From: Mycolicibacterium holsaticum DSM 44478 = JCM 12374 | Lineage (GTDB): Bacteria > Actinomycetota > Actinomycetes > Mycobacteriales > Mycobacteriaceae | Assembly (NCBI RefSeq): GCF_019645835.1 | Contig: NZ_CP080998.1 | Span: 4,650,001 to 4,714,000 of the forward strand | DNA: 64,000 nt | Reading direction: 5' to 3' | Part shown: one piece after another, positions 25,997-35,656 of the stretch | How positions within the stretch are numbered: position 1 is the first letter of the stretch | How the letters are laid out: each line of letters starts with the position of its first letter | Notes under the pieces: generated by a model | The model's input: the letters and a program-made list of their open reading frames with translations, nothing else | What the model was told of the DNA's origin: nothing | The model's database searches: none | Made by a program: the position numbers and the translations under genes

Positions 25997-28468
25997 TCAG
26001 GCTGCTCGCACCGGTACGGCGGCGGTTTCGGTGTCGGGGGTCGAGATCGCCGAGGCGTCCGCGGTCGGCAGGGTCAGCGTGATGTCCGAGATGCGCACCT
26101 CGCCCAGCGTCCAGATGGCCTGGTAGGTGACCGCGGACGCGACGATCTGCACGGTCACCGTCTGCCCCGGCGCGAGCGTGTGCGCGACGGGTTCCAGCGA
26201 GATCTTCACCGTGTGGGTCTTGCCGTCCAGCGTCACCGGGATCGGCGTCACCTGGTTACCGAGCACCAAACCCGTTGAGTCGTCGACGAGTTGGGCGTAC
26301 ACGTGGCGGGTGAAGCCCGCGCCGGAGTAGGTGAACTCCAGCTCGGGCGCGCCGACGATGTACGTGGTCGTCGCCGCCTTGGCGGTGGTCAGGTTGACCG
26401 CGTTGATCGCCTTGGCGCCCGACAGTATGCCCAGCAGCGCGCCGAGCGGCCCTGCGCGCAGCGCGCTGAAGTTGGGGCCGGAGCCGCCGAGCAACGGCAG
26501 CAGCGGCAGGGTGCCGCCCGCGGCGCTCGAGATGGTCAGCGGGGTCGCCGGTTTGACCGGGTAGGTATCCGAGCCGAAGTTCTGGCCGTGCTGGTCAACC
26601 CACTCGAACTGCGGGCCGGTCGACACCGGCAGCCCCTTGACGTACCTGTCCAGCCAGTCCAGCGTGGCCCGCTCGATGACTTCACCGTTGTTGGTGCTGG
26701 TGATGCACGCGCCGTGGCCGCCGCAGTACCACACCACCTTGGTGGGCACACCGTTTCCGATCAGCACCATCGCGTTGTCGTGGGCTTCCTGCAGGGTGAA
26801 CAGCGTGTCGACGGTGCCTTGGATCAACAGCGTTGGGGCGGTGATGTTTTCGAGCAGCTGCGACGGGCTGCGCGCGTCCAGGAAATTCTGGTCGACCTTC
26901 GGCAGCTGCCCGGTGATCAGGCCGATCGCGACCGCGGAGTAGATCCGCGGGTTGACCCGCGCGCCGGTGAACAGCAGCGCCGCACTGAGGATGGCGCCCC
27001 AGCTGCTCTTGGTGGCGCCGTTCTTGTCCAGCGCCGTGTTGAGGTTGTGCCAGGCGATCGTCGGCACGATCGCGTCGACCCGATGGTCAATCGCCGCGGT
27101 TACCAACTGAATTCCGCCGCCGTAGGAGGCGCCGGCCATGCCGATTCGCGGATCGCCTGGCGCGTCGAGCAGCGCCTCGGGCTGCTGCGAAACCCAGGTG
27201 ATGATGGCGACCATGTCCTGGCCTTCGTAATCGGGGTGGTCGATCTCGAGCCGGCCGCCAGAACTCCACTCACCGCGCGGATCCCACGTGACGACGTTGT
27301 AGCCGGCCCGCAGCAGCATGCCGATGCCGATCACCTGGTTGGGCAGAAACGGGCTCTTCATCGCCAGCGGGTTCGTCTCGCCGGGCAGACCCAGGCCCGA
27401 CCCGTAGAGGATCGTCGGCGCGACTGTGCCCTTCGCTGTCCCCTGCGCCGGGAAGAAGTGCACGTAGATCGGGGTGCCGTCGGCGGAGATGACGTACACG
27501 TCGCGAGGCGTGGTTCCGCCGGTCGCGCCGAGCGGGTAGCCGATGATCGGGTGCAGGATGTCACCGATCAGCGGTATCTGCTTGAGGGTCGCGACAATCG
27601 GGGTGATCACCAGCGGCCCGAGGATCGGAATGTGTTGCAGCGGCGCCAGAATCGGGGTCACCGCAATGGCGACGACGGGCTGCACCGCCGCGGTCGCCGC
27701 CGGGTTCAGCTGCGGGTCGAGATCGGGCACCGCGCCGAGGAATTCGCGTCGCGCGGCGGCGGCCAGCGCCCAGACGGCGGGCGCACCGGCGGGAGCCGCG
27801 GGCGTGTCACCGGCACCGGCGAACGGGTTGAAGACCGCGGTGAGAAGCTCCGAGATGACGACCGTGATGCGCTCCTGCGGCTGCGGGTCGGGCAGCTGCT
27901 CGACGACCACGTCGACGGTCGACGTCGAGGGCGTGTCCTGCGCCGCTGGGATCACGTCGTCGTCGGCTGGGGCAGGCTCCTCGACTGGCCGGGGATCGCC
28001 GAGCATCTGCGGCTCGGCGGTCTCGATCTCCGCCTCGGCCTCGGCGGTCTCGGCCTCATTGCTCTCGGCCTCGGTCTCGGCCTCATCCGTGTCGGCCTCG
28101 GTGGTGTCCCGCGCGCTCTCGGTGAAGTTCGCGGCGCGACCGTTGCCCACCGTCGACTTCGGCTCGCTCTTCGCGGGTTTGGTTTTCAGCGCCTGCTCCC
28201 ACCGCTTCTGCACGCGCTGCAGCGGAGTCGACTCCTGGTCGTCGGCGTCGTCGGTCGGTGCCGACTCGATATCGGTGGCTTGCGCGGACTGCGCGGACTG
28301 CGAGGACTCCGTCGTCTCCGTCTCCGTCTCCGTCGACGACGTCGACGACGCCGACTCGGACGTCGCATCCGAACCCGTCGCGTCCGGTGCCGCGGACGCG
28401 ACGCCCTGCCCCGTCAGCACCGCGGCGCTCACGCCGAGGGCTACCGCCAGCCCGCTGATCCGTCCCAC
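25997..28468 (-). CDS. Large secreted CocE/S15-like alpha/beta hydrolase
   Basis: This 823-residue exported protein has a signal peptide (LAVALGVSAAVLTGQGVASA, then APDA). An acidic, Ser/Thr/Glu-rich region of about 170 residues comes next, then hydrophobic Pro/Ile-rich segments. The alpha/beta-hydrolase domain runs from about residue 320. The nucleophile is Ser448 in GMAGASYGGG. Likely partners are Asp in IQGTVDTLF and His in YCGGHGAC. A C-terminal beta-sandwich, with LAPGQTVTVQIVASAVTYQA, resembles the X-Pro dipeptidyl-peptidase C-terminal domain. The substrate is unknown; esterase or peptidase activity on the envelope is inference. Confidence 0.85.
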   Translation of the reverse strand: MGRISGLAVALGVSAAVLTGQGVASAAPDATGSDATSESASSTSSTETETETTESSQSAQSAQATDIESAPTDDADDQESTPLQRVQKRWEQALKTKPAKSEPKSTVGNGRAANFTESARDTTEADTDEAETEAESNEAETAEAEAEIETAEPQMLGDPRPVEEPAPADDDVIPAAQDTPSTSTVDVVVEQLPDPQPQERITVVISELLTAVFNPFAGAGDTPAAPAGAPAVWALAAAARREFLGAVPDLDPQLNPAATAAVQPVVAIAVTPILAPLQHIPILGPLVITPIVATLKQIPLIGDILHPIIGYPLGATGGTTPRDVYVISADGTPIYVHFFPAQGTAKGTVAPTILYGSGLGLPGETNPLAMKSPFLPNQVIGIGMLLRAGYNVVTWDPRGEWSSGGRLEIDHPDYEGQDMVAIITWVSQQPEALLDAPGDPRIGMAGASYGGGIQLVTAAIDHRVDAIVPTIAWHNLNTALDKNGATKSSWGAILSAALLFTGARVNPRIYSAVAIGLITGQLPKVDQNFLDARSPSQLLENITAPTLLIQGTVDTLFTLQEAHDNAMVLIGNGVPTKVVWYCGGHGACITSTNNGEVIERATLDWLDRYVKGLPVSTGPQFEWVDQHGQNFGSDTYPVKPATPLTISSAAGGTLPLLPLLGGSGPNFSALRAGPLGALLGILSGAKAINAVNLTTAKAATTTYIVGAPELEFTYSGAGFTRHVYAQLVDDSTGLVLGNQVTPIPVTLDGKTHTVKISLEPVAHTLAPGQTVTVQIVASAVTYQAIWTLGEVRISDITLTLPTADASAISTPDTETAAVPVRAA

Positions 28469-28509
28469 CTGTACGTACTTACCGACACCGCGCGCCGGCC
28501 GTGCGGCAT

Positions 28510-29874
28510 TCAGCGATTTCGGTGCGCCAAGTTGCGCTCAGCGGGCGTTTGCGCGCCGAAATCACCGCGGCGGGACGTCACCGTGATCTGTGCGCCGCGT
28601 CGGGGGGTGAGGATGACGTGCTTGAGCCGCGTCTTCTCCCCGGGTCGCGTGGTGGTGGCCAACTCGACGCGGCGCAGGATCTCCCGCAGCACCACGCGCA
28701 TCTCGACCATCGCGAAGCTCGCGCCCAGACAACGCCGGTTACCGCCGCCGAACGGCAACCAGGTCGTCGGGCTCAGCGTTGCGCCGACCATCCGGTCCGG
28801 ATCGAAGTCCTCGGGCCGTGGATAGATAGCGGCGCTGGCGTGCACCAACGTGATGCTCGGCACCACCATCACCCCGGCAGGCAGCCGGTAGCCCGCGATC
28901 TCGACCGGTTCCTTGAGGATCCGGCCCACGTCAGGCACCACCGGCCGGATCCGCAGCGTCTCCTTGGCTACCGCATCCAGGTAGTCGTCGTCTCCGCTGT
29001 CCGCCGCGGCGACCGCCTTGGCCAGCACCGCCGGATGGCGGGTCAACCGCTCCAACGCCCACGCCAACCCGGTCGCGGTCGTGTCATGGCCTGCGACCAA
29101 CAGCGTGATCAGCTGATCGCGTAATTCCTTGTCGCTCATGGTGTTTCTGTCGTCGCCACCGGCTTGCACCAGCATCGCCAGCGCGTCGGTGCGCGAGGCC
29201 AGGTCGGGATCGGCGCGCCGCTCGGCGATCTCCTCGTACAGCAGCCGGTCGGCTTCGGCCATGTATGCCCGCAACCGCCGCCACGGCCGGCGGCCCAACA
29301 GCTCGGGCTTGGCGATCGCGATCGACTGCCACGGCCCGATGCTGAGCAGCCGCGGCATCACCTCGCGCAGCGCTGCCAACCGGGCGGGTTCGCTCGCGCC
29401 GATCACGGTCCGCAGGATCACCTCCAGGGTGATCTCCGACGTCTTCGGCGCCACCGGAAACGGCCGGCCCACCGGCCAGCCCGCGATGTTCTCCGCGGCG
29501 ATCTCGGCCATCGTCGCGGCCTGACGCGCCACCGCGTCGCGGTGGAACGGGGCCATCATCAGCCGGCGCCGGTCGCGGTGCGCGTCACCGTCGACCACCA
29601 GCACCGAACTGTCGCCGAGCAAACCACCCAGCATCGAATTCGCCTCGCCCGCATGGAAGATCCGCGGATCGCCGGCGAACACCGTCTTGATGTCGTCCGG
29701 GTCGCCCAGATACACCATCGGCCCGATCACCGTGTTGCGCAGCATGAAGACGTCGCCGTAGCGGCGCCGGCACCACGCCACGAACTGCGTCCACCACCGC
29801 GCCATCAGCATCAGCTGGATCACCGAGGGAATCGGGGGTCCCGGCGGTAATCCCGCCCGCGCTGTTCCACTCAT
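28510..29874 (-). CDS. Cytochrome P450
   Basis: This 454-residue P450 mono-oxygenase has the I-helix AGHDTT (261-266), the K-helix ETLR (305-308) and the haem-binding loop PFGGGNRRCLGAS with Cys382. The sequence is in the style of the mycobacterial CYP135/136/138 group, but the family number cannot be set by eye. The last ~18 residues (after TVTSRR) are encoded by palindrome copy B and are probably an extension of the original protein. It is divergent from a flavin mono-oxygenase gene 74 bp away. Substrate unknown. Confidence 0.92.
   Translation of the reverse strand: MSGTARAGLPPGPPIPSVIQLMLMARWWTQFVAWCRRRYGDVFMLRNTVIGPMVYLGDPDDIKTVFAGDPRIFHAGEANSMLGGLLGDSSVLVVDGDAHRDRRRLMMAPFHRDAVARQAATMAEIAAENIAGWPVGRPFPVAPKTSEITLEVILRTVIGASEPARLAALREVMPRLLSIGPWQSIAIAKPELLGRRPWRRLRAYMAEADRLLYEEIAERRADPDLASRTDALAMLVQAGGDDRNTMSDKELRDQLITLLVAGHDTTATGLAWALERLTRHPAVLAKAVAAADSGDDDYLDAVAKETLRIRPVVPDVGRILKEPVEIAGYRLPAGVMVVPSITLVHASAAIYPRPEDFDPDRMVGATLSPTTWLPFGGGNRRCLGASFAMVEMRVVLREILRRVELATTTRPGEKTRLKHVILTPRRGAQITVTSRRGDFGAQTPAERNLAHRNR
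28513..28565. repeat. 53-bp palindromic repeat, copy B
   Basis: The left arm GCGATTTCGGTGCGCCAAGT and right arm CGTTTGCGCGCCGAAATCAC surround the 13-bp centre TGCGCTCAGCGGG. The 20-13-20 layout matches copies A and C. It supplies the 3' coding end of the P450 gene. Confidence 0.85.
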
Positions 29875-29948
29875 GCCTAATAGCGTACGAGCTTCGGCGG
29901 CAACCCGAAACCCCCAAGCCGGCGCGCGGCGCTACGCTGGCTTTCGCG

Positions 29949-31121
29949 GTGAATATGAAGGTCGCTATCAGCGGGGCAGGCGTCGCCGGCGCGGCACTTG
30001 CGCACTGGCTGCAGCGCACCGGCCACAGGCCAACGCTCATCGAGCAGGCGCCGGCGTTTCGCACCGGCGGCTACATGATCGACTTCTGGGGCGTCGGCTA
30101 CCGGACGGCGCAACGCATGGGCGTCGAACAGGCCATCCTCGATGCCGGTTACGACGTGCAATCGGTGCGCACGGTCGGCCCTACCGGCAAGGCCAAGGCC
30201 GAATTGAGCCTCGAGCGCATGCGCCCGATCCTCGGCGACGACCTGGTCAGCCTGCCACGCGGCGATCTCGCCGCCGCGGTCTACGACACCATTGTCGGCA
30301 AGGTCGACACCCTGTTCGGGGACAGCATCGCCACGCTCGACGAGCACGCCGATGGGGTGCGGCTGACCTTCGACCACGCCGAACCGCGCGAATTCGACCT
30401 CGTCATCGGCGCCGACGGGCTGCACTCCAACGTGCGCCGCCTGGTCTTCGGCCCCGAACGCAACTTCGAGCACTACCTGGGCTGTAAGGTCGCCGCCTGC
30501 GTGGTCGACGGTTACCGCCCGCGCGACGAACTCGTCTACGTCATGTACAACACCCCGCGCAGGCACCTCTCGCGCTTTGCGCTGCGCGGCGACCGCACGC
30601 TGTTTCTGTTCGTCTGGCGCGCCGACCACGACGACACCGTCGTTTCACCAAAGCAGCAGCTGCACAACGAGTTCGCCGGGGCCGGCTGGGAATGCGCGCA
30701 GATCCTTGCCGCGGTCGACGGCGCCGACGACATCTACTTCGACGTGGTCAGCCAGATCCGGATGGACCGCTGGCGCCAGGGCCGGGTGCTGCTGATCGGC
30801 GACGCGGCCGCCTGCATCTCGCTGCTCGGCGGCGAGGGCAGCGGGCTGGCGATGACCGAGGCCTACGTGCTCGCCGGAGAACTGCACCGCGCCCGCGGCG
30901 ATCACCACCGCGCGTTCGCCGACTACGAGACTCAACTGCGCCCGTTCGTCGAGGGCAAGCAGGCCAACGCCAAACAGCTGCTGGGTTTCTTCGCCCCCAA
31001 GACCCGACTCGGCCTGCGGTTTCGCGACCTCGCCATCCGCAGCATGTCGTTCCCGCCGCTGACGCGGCGGTTCGCCGGCAGCACCGCGGACGATTTCGAG
31101 TTGCCCGACTACGCCTTGTAG
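29949..31121 (+). CDS. FAD-binding mono-oxygenase (PHBH/TetX-like)
   Basis: This 390-residue flavoprotein has the Rossmann motif AISGAGVAGAALAHWLQRTG, an LVIGADGLHSNVR motif near residue 155 and the second FAD motif GRVLLIGDAAACISLLGGEG near residue 278. It is a class A flavin mono-oxygenase that hydroxylates an aromatic or polycyclic substrate, not identified. The GTG at 29949 and the ATG at 29955 are both possible starts. Divergent from the P450 gene, so the two oxygenases may share a promoter region. Confidence 0.88.
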   Translation: MNMKVAISGAGVAGAALAHWLQRTGHRPTLIEQAPAFRTGGYMIDFWGVGYRTAQRMGVEQAILDAGYDVQSVRTVGPTGKAKAELSLERMRPILGDDLVSLPRGDLAAAVYDTIVGKVDTLFGDSIATLDEHADGVRLTFDHAEPREFDLVIGADGLHSNVRRLVFGPERNFEHYLGCKVAACVVDGYRPRDELVYVMYNTPRRHLSRFALRGDRTLFLFVWRADHDDTVVSPKQQLHNEFAGAGWECAQILAAVDGADDIYFDVVSQIRMDRWRQGRVLLIGDAAACISLLGGEGSGLAMTEAYVLAGELHRARGDHHRAFADYETQLRPFVEGKQANAKQLLGFFAPKTRLGLRFRDLAIRSMSFPPLTRRFAGSTADDFELPDYAL

Positions 31122-31209
31122 CGGGGCAACCCCGCCAGATCGCGCAAGACCGATAAGTTGTCGGCGAGTCGCTACCCCCGCGACCCGGGAATCGAAAGAT
31201 CGTGGAGAC

Positions 31210-33579
31210 ATGCGCGTTGACGGGCGCGAGATCGCCGTTTCCGGCAGCCTGCTGCAGCCGCTGACCCGGCGGACCAACGACATCCTGCGGGTCGTGCTGT
31301 CGGGGCTGTTTCTGGCGATCGTCATCTTCAGCTCGCTGGTCACCCGCTACGAGTGGGTGGCCCTTGAGCAGTCGATCTCCGGCATCGTGGGCGTGCTCAC
31401 CCCCACCCAGTCCAACTTGGTGTACATCGCGTACGGCATCGCGTTGCTGGCACTGCCGTTCCTGATCCTGGTCGGCCTGATCATGTCGCGGCAGTGGAAG
31501 CTGCTGGGCGCCTACGGGGCCGCCGCGGCCATCGCCGGGCTCGCGCTGTCGATCACCGGCACCGGCATCGCGGCTCCACGCTGGCACTTCGACCTGTCCG
31601 AACGCCTCGACTCGGTCACCTCCCAGTTCGTCGACGACCCGCGCTGGATCGCGATGCTGGTCGCAGTGCTCACCGTCTCGGGGCCGTGGCTGCCCGCGCG
31701 CTGGCGGCGCTGGTGGTGGGCCCTGCTGCTGGCATTCGTGCCGATCCATTTGGTGATCAGCGCGGTCGTGCCCGCGCGCTCGCTGTTCGGCCTGGCCGTT
31801 GGCTGGTTCGTCGGCGCGCTCGTGGTGCTCGCCGTCGGCACCCCCGGCCTCGAGGTGCCGCTGGACGGCGCGGTGCGCGCGATGGCGCGGCGCGGCTGCG
31901 TCGTCTCCGGGCTGACCGTGGTCCGGCCCGCGGGCGCCGGGCCGCTGGTGATGCTCGCGACGTGCGTGGATCAGAAATCGTCGGCGGTGATGGAGCTCTA
32001 CGGGCCGCACCAGCGGGGCGGCGGCGTGCTGCGCCAACTGTGGCTCAAACTGCGGCTGCGCAACCGCGAAACCGCGCCGCTGCATGCCTCGATGCGCCGC
32101 CTCGTCGAACACCGCGCGTTGATGGCGATCGCGATCGGTCAACTCGGCCTGGCCAGCACCTCGACGATCAGCGTCGCCGCGCTCGACCGCGGCTGGACCC
32201 TCTACGCGCACACCCCCGCCCGGGGCACCCCGATCGACGAGCACACGATCCCCGTCGGCCGCGTGTGGGAGTCGTTGCGGTCGCTGCACGACTGCCAGAT
32301 TTCCCACGGCGACCTGCGCGGCAGCAAGATCACCGTCGCCGACGACGAGGTGCTGTTCGGCGGCTTCGAGCGGGCCGAGTACGGCGCCACCGACGCCCAG
32401 CTGCGCTCCGACATCGCCCAGCTGCTGGTCACCACCACCGACCTGTACGACGCGCCGTCGGCCGTGCGCGCGGCCATCGACTCGTTCGGCAAAGACGCCG
32501 TGCTCACGGCATCCCGTCGTCTCACCAAAGCCGCTGTGCCACAACATATCCGACAGTCAGTCGACGATGCCGGCGCGGTCATCACCGAAGCCCGCGACGA
32601 GGTCAAACGGCAGACCCGCGTCGACGAGATCCGCTCCGAGACGGTCACCCGGTTCACCCGCAGCCAGATCGTCCAGCTGGTGCTGCTGATCGCGCTGGTG
32701 TACGTCGCCTACCCGTTCATCAGCTCGGTGCCGACGTTCATCACCGAGCTGCGCACCGCCAACTGGTGGTGGGCACTGGTGGGGCTGGCGGCGTCGGGGC
32801 TGACGTATATCGGTGCCGCGGCGGCACTTTGGGCCTGCGCCGACGGCCTGGTCACGCTGCGCGGGCTGACGGTCATGCAGGTCGCCAACAAGTTCGCCGC
32901 CACCACCACCCCGGCGGGCGTCGGCGGCCTCGCGCTGTCGGCGCGCTACCTGCAGAAGGGCGGCGTCGCCCCGATGCGCGCCACCACCGCCGTCGCGCTG
33001 CAGCAGTCGGTCCAGGTCATCACGCACATCGGGCTGCTGATCTTTTTCAGCACCGCGGCCGGCGCATCGGCGGACCTGGGCCGCTTCGTCCCCGACATCG
33101 CGGTGCTGTACCTGGTCGCCGGGTTGGCGCTGGGCCTGGTCGGCACGTTCCTGCTGGTGCCCAAGCTGCGCCGGTGGCTGGCCACGGCGGTGCGGCCGCG
33201 GCTGCAGGAGATGGTCGGCCACCTCGGCGAGCTCGCCCGCGAACCCCGGCGGCTGGCGATCATCGTCGCAGGATGTGCGGCGACGACTCTGGGTAACGCG
33301 TTCGCGCTGTGGGCGGCGATCGAGGCGTTCGGCGGCGACACGTCGTTCATCACCGTCACCGTGGTGACGATGGTGGGCGGAACGCTGGCCTCGGCGGCCC
33401 CCACCCCCGGCGGCGTCGGCGCCGTGGAGGCGGCGCTGATCGGTGGTTTGGCGGCGTTCGGGATGCCCGCGGCGGTCGCGGTGCCCGCCGTGCTGCTCTA
33501 CCGCGTTCTGACCATCTGGCTGCCCGTCTTCGCCGGGTGGCAGGTGATGCGCTGGATGACGAAGAACGAACGAATTTAG
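31210..33579 (+). CDS. LPG-synthase-TM/flippase-like membrane protein with degenerate kinase-like domain
   Basis: This 789-residue membrane protein has three parts. The N-terminus has about seven spans. The middle (about 230-460) contains SHGDLRGSKITVADDEVLFG, which resembles the HGDLxxxN and DFG loops of kinases but with Asn replaced and GGF in place of DFG. The C-terminal eight-span block (about 480-785) has AATTTPAGVGGLALSARYLQ and ASAAPTPGGVGAVEAALIGG, the hallmark of the YbhN/MprF-type flippase-like family. A role in lipid translocation is likely. The kinase-like part looks inactive and may sense nucleotides or lipids. Confidence 0.82.
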   Translation: MRVDGREIAVSGSLLQPLTRRTNDILRVVLSGLFLAIVIFSSLVTRYEWVALEQSISGIVGVLTPTQSNLVYIAYGIALLALPFLILVGLIMSRQWKLLGAYGAAAAIAGLALSITGTGIAAPRWHFDLSERLDSVTSQFVDDPRWIAMLVAVLTVSGPWLPARWRRWWWALLLAFVPIHLVISAVVPARSLFGLAVGWFVGALVVLAVGTPGLEVPLDGAVRAMARRGCVVSGLTVVRPAGAGPLVMLATCVDQKSSAVMELYGPHQRGGGVLRQLWLKLRLRNRETAPLHASMRRLVEHRALMAIAIGQLGLASTSTISVAALDRGWTLYAHTPARGTPIDEHTIPVGRVWESLRSLHDCQISHGDLRGSKITVADDEVLFGGFERAEYGATDAQLRSDIAQLLVTTTDLYDAPSAVRAAIDSFGKDAVLTASRRLTKAAVPQHIRQSVDDAGAVITEARDEVKRQTRVDEIRSETVTRFTRSQIVQLVLLIALVYVAYPFISSVPTFITELRTANWWWALVGLAASGLTYIGAAAALWACADGLVTLRGLTVMQVANKFAATTTPAGVGGLALSARYLQKGGVAPMRATTAVALQQSVQVITHIGLLIFFSTAAGASADLGRFVPDIAVLYLVAGLALGLVGTFLLVPKLRRWLATAVRPRLQEMVGHLGELAREPRRLAIIVAGCAATTLGNAFALWAAIEAFGGDTSFITVTVVTMVGGTLASAAPTPGGVGAVEAALIGGLAAFGMPAAVAVPAVLLYRVLTIWLPVFAGWQVMRWMTKNERI

Positions 33580-33698
33580 CAGGTCGACGCGTCGGCGGGG
33601 CCGTTCCACCACCGGGCCAACAGAGGGTACTGTCAACCCATCGTGTCGAGAAATCCTGCGCGATGTTCATAAAAAACCCAATCTGAACAAGGGTGACG

Positions 33699-34643
33699 AT
33701 GACAGATTCATCACGCGCAACGACGGGGTCTGCACCCACGCCAGAGTCCAAGTGGTTGTCGAAGTCGGCGGCTTCGGCCCGCGGCTCGGACAAGAACGAA
33801 GTCCAATTCCACTACGACATCTCCAACGACTTCTTCAAGCTGTGGCAGGACCCGACCCAGACGTACAGCTGCGCCTACTTCGACCGCGACGATATGACGC
33901 TCGAAGAGGCCCAGATGGCCAAGGTCGACCTCGCGCTGGGCAAGCTGGGCCTGCAACCGGGCATGACATTGCTGGACATCGGCTGCGGCTGGGGCTCCAC
34001 GATCATGCGGGCCGTCGACCGCTACGACGTCAACGTGATCGGGCTGACCCTGTCCGAGAACCAGAAACAGCACATCGAGGACCACTGGTTCGCGAACTCG
34101 AAAAGCAAGCGGCACATGGAGGTGCGGCTGCAGCCCTGGGAGGAGTTCGAGGGTCAGGTCGACCGGGTGGTGTCGATCGGGGCGTTCGAGCACTTCGGGT
34201 TCAACAAGTACGACGACTACTTCAAGAAGACGTTCAACTGGCTGCCCGATGACGGGGTGATGCTGCTACACACGATCATCATTCCCGAAGACGACGAGAT
34301 CAAAGCCAAGAACCTGCCGCTGACCATGTCCAACGTGCGCTTCATCAAGTTCATCATGGACGAGATCTATCCCGGCGGCCGGCTGCCGCTGGCCTCGATG
34401 GTCAGGGACCACGCCGTCAAGGCGGGCTACACCGTCACGCGCGAGCAGCATCTGCAGCCGCACTACGTCAAGACGTTGGACACCTGGGCAGCCAACCTCG
34501 AGGCCAAGAAGGACGAGGCGATCGCCGTCACCTCCGAAGAGGTGTACGAGCGGTTCCGCAAGTACCTCACCGGCTGCGCTGACCTGTTCCGCGACGGCTA
34601 CACCGACGTCTGTCAGTTCACGTGCGAGAAGGCAGGCGTTTAG
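33699..34643 (+). CDS. Cyclopropane mycolic acid synthase-family methyltransferase (first)
   Basis: This 314-residue SAM-dependent methyltransferase of the CmaA/MmaA/PcaA family modifies double bonds in meromycolic chains. It shows [12 protein letters not shown] for [17 protein letters not shown] with the His that holds bicarbonate in CmaA1, [10 protein letters not shown] and YLTGCADLF. All catalytic positions known from CmaA1 are present. The ATG at 33699 is preferred to the GTG two codons earlier, as AAGGG sits 7 nt upstream. Whether it makes cis- or trans-cyclopropanes, or methoxy precursors, cannot be told. Confidence 0.92.
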   Translation: MTDSSRATTGSAPTPESKWLSKSAASARGSDKNEVQFHYDISNDFFKLWQDPTQTYSCAYFDRDDMTLEEAQMAKVDLALGKLGLQPGMTLLDIGCGWGSTIMRAVDRYDVNVIGLTLSENQKQHIEDHWFANSKSKRHMEVRLQPWEEFEGQVDRVVSIGAFEHFGFNKYDDYFKKTFNWLPDDGVMLLHTIIIPEDDEIKAKNLPLTMSNVRFIKFIMDEIYPGGRLPLASMVRDHAVKAGYTVTREQHLQPHYVKTLDTWAANLEAKKDEAIAVTSEEVYERFRKYLTGCADLFRDGYTDVCQFTCEKAGV

Positions 34644-34714
34644 CCGATTTACGAAAATTGAGATATACACAGTGCGTCCATCACGCACCACATAACTGAA
34701 GGAGCCGAACGCGG

Positions 34715-35608
34715 ATGTCGGAGAGCAGGTCGGGCTCGACGAAGATCTCGACGGATATGCGGCCAGCATACGAAGATGTTCAGGCCCATTACGACATATC
34801 CAACGAGTTCTTCGGGTTGTTCCAAGATCCGTCGCGCACCTACAGCAGTGCCTACTTCGAGCGCGCCGACATGACCCTGGAAGAGGCGCAGCTCGCCAAG
34901 ATCGACCTCGCGCTCGGAAAGCTCGACCTGCAACCGGGAATGACGCTGCTCGATGTCGGCTGCGGTTGGGGCTCGGTGATGAAGCGGGCGGTCGAGAAGT
35001 ACGACGTCAACGTCGTCGGCCTGACCTTGAGCAAGAACCAGCGCGCGTTCGCCAGCGAGATGCTGGCGGGTCTGGACACCGACCGCTCGCGCCAGGTGCA
35101 GCTGCAGGGCTGGGAAGAGTTCGACGGCCGCGTGGACCGCATCGTCAGCATCGAGGCGTTCGAGGCGTGGCCCAAGTCCAAGTACAAGGCGTTCTTCGAA
35201 ACGTGTTACCGCGTCATGCCCGGCGACGGTCGGCTGCTGTTGCAGACCATCATGGGCCACCCGCTCAAACGGTGGCCGGAGCTGGGCATTCCGATCGTGA
35301 TGAGCGACCTGAAGTTCATGCGGTTCATCGCCAAGGAGATCTTCCCCGGCGGCGCCGTGCCGTGCGACGAGGACGTCGTCGACTTCTCCCGTGACGCCGG
35401 GTTCACGCTGCAGGAGCTGGACAAGCTGACCCCGCACTATGTGCGGACCCTGCGGACCTGGGCCGACGCCTTGGAGGCCCGTCACGACGAGGCCGTCGCA
35501 GTGACATCCGAGGAGATCTACCAGCGTTATATGCGCTACCTCACCGGCTGCGCGGACTTCTTCGAGCGCGGCATCTGCGAGGTCGGGCAGTTCACCCTCG
35601 TCAAGTGA
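34715..35608 (+). CDS. Cyclopropane mycolic acid synthase-family methyltransferase (second, UmaA-like, altered active site)
   Basis: This 297-residue paralogue lies 71 bp downstream of the first one. It keeps the SAM motif LLDVGCGWGSVM, HYVRTLRTW and YLTGCADFF. It differs at two catalytic positions: SIGAFEHF is SIEAFEAW (Glu147, Trp152), and the bicarbonate-ligand His of LLHTI is Gln177 (LLLQTI, codon 35243-35245). AFEA is also seen in UmaA, but the Gln is unusual. The product may therefore have a different substrate, a weaker activity or none. GGAG precedes ATG 34715. A bidirectional hairpin follows the stop. Confidence 0.88.
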   Translation: MSESRSGSTKISTDMRPAYEDVQAHYDISNEFFGLFQDPSRTYSSAYFERADMTLEEAQLAKIDLALGKLDLQPGMTLLDVGCGWGSVMKRAVEKYDVNVVGLTLSKNQRAFASEMLAGLDTDRSRQVQLQGWEEFDGRVDRIVSIEAFEAWPKSKYKAFFETCYRVMPGDGRLLLQTIMGHPLKRWPELGIPIVMSDLKFMRFIAKEIFPGGAVPCDEDVVDFSRDAGFTLQELDKLTPHYVRTLRTWADALEARHDEAVAVTSEEIYQRYMRYLTGCADFFERGICEVGQFTLVK

Positions 35609-35611
35609 TTT

Positions 35612-35650
35612 GTGTGCGCTGAGGCGCGGTGAGCGCGCCCAGACGCACAC
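35612..35650. terminator. Bidirectional terminator between convergent genes
   Basis: GTGTGCGCTGAGGCGCG and CGCGCCCAGACGCACAC form an imperfect inverted repeat with a short GTGAG loop. It fills the gap between the cyclopropane synthase stop (35608) and the ketoacyl synthase stop (35657). Confidence 0.75.
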
Positions 35651-35656
35651 GAGCCG

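Noticed and set aside
23637..26126. 829-codon plus-strand ORF
   Set aside because: Antisense shadow of the lipoprotein and the kinase-SBP fusion gene.
26291..28825. 844-codon plus-strand ORF opposite the secreted hydrolase
   Set aside because: Arg/Gly/Val-rich composition of an antisense frame in GC-rich DNA, with no domain. The minus-strand frame has a signal peptide and a catalytic triad.
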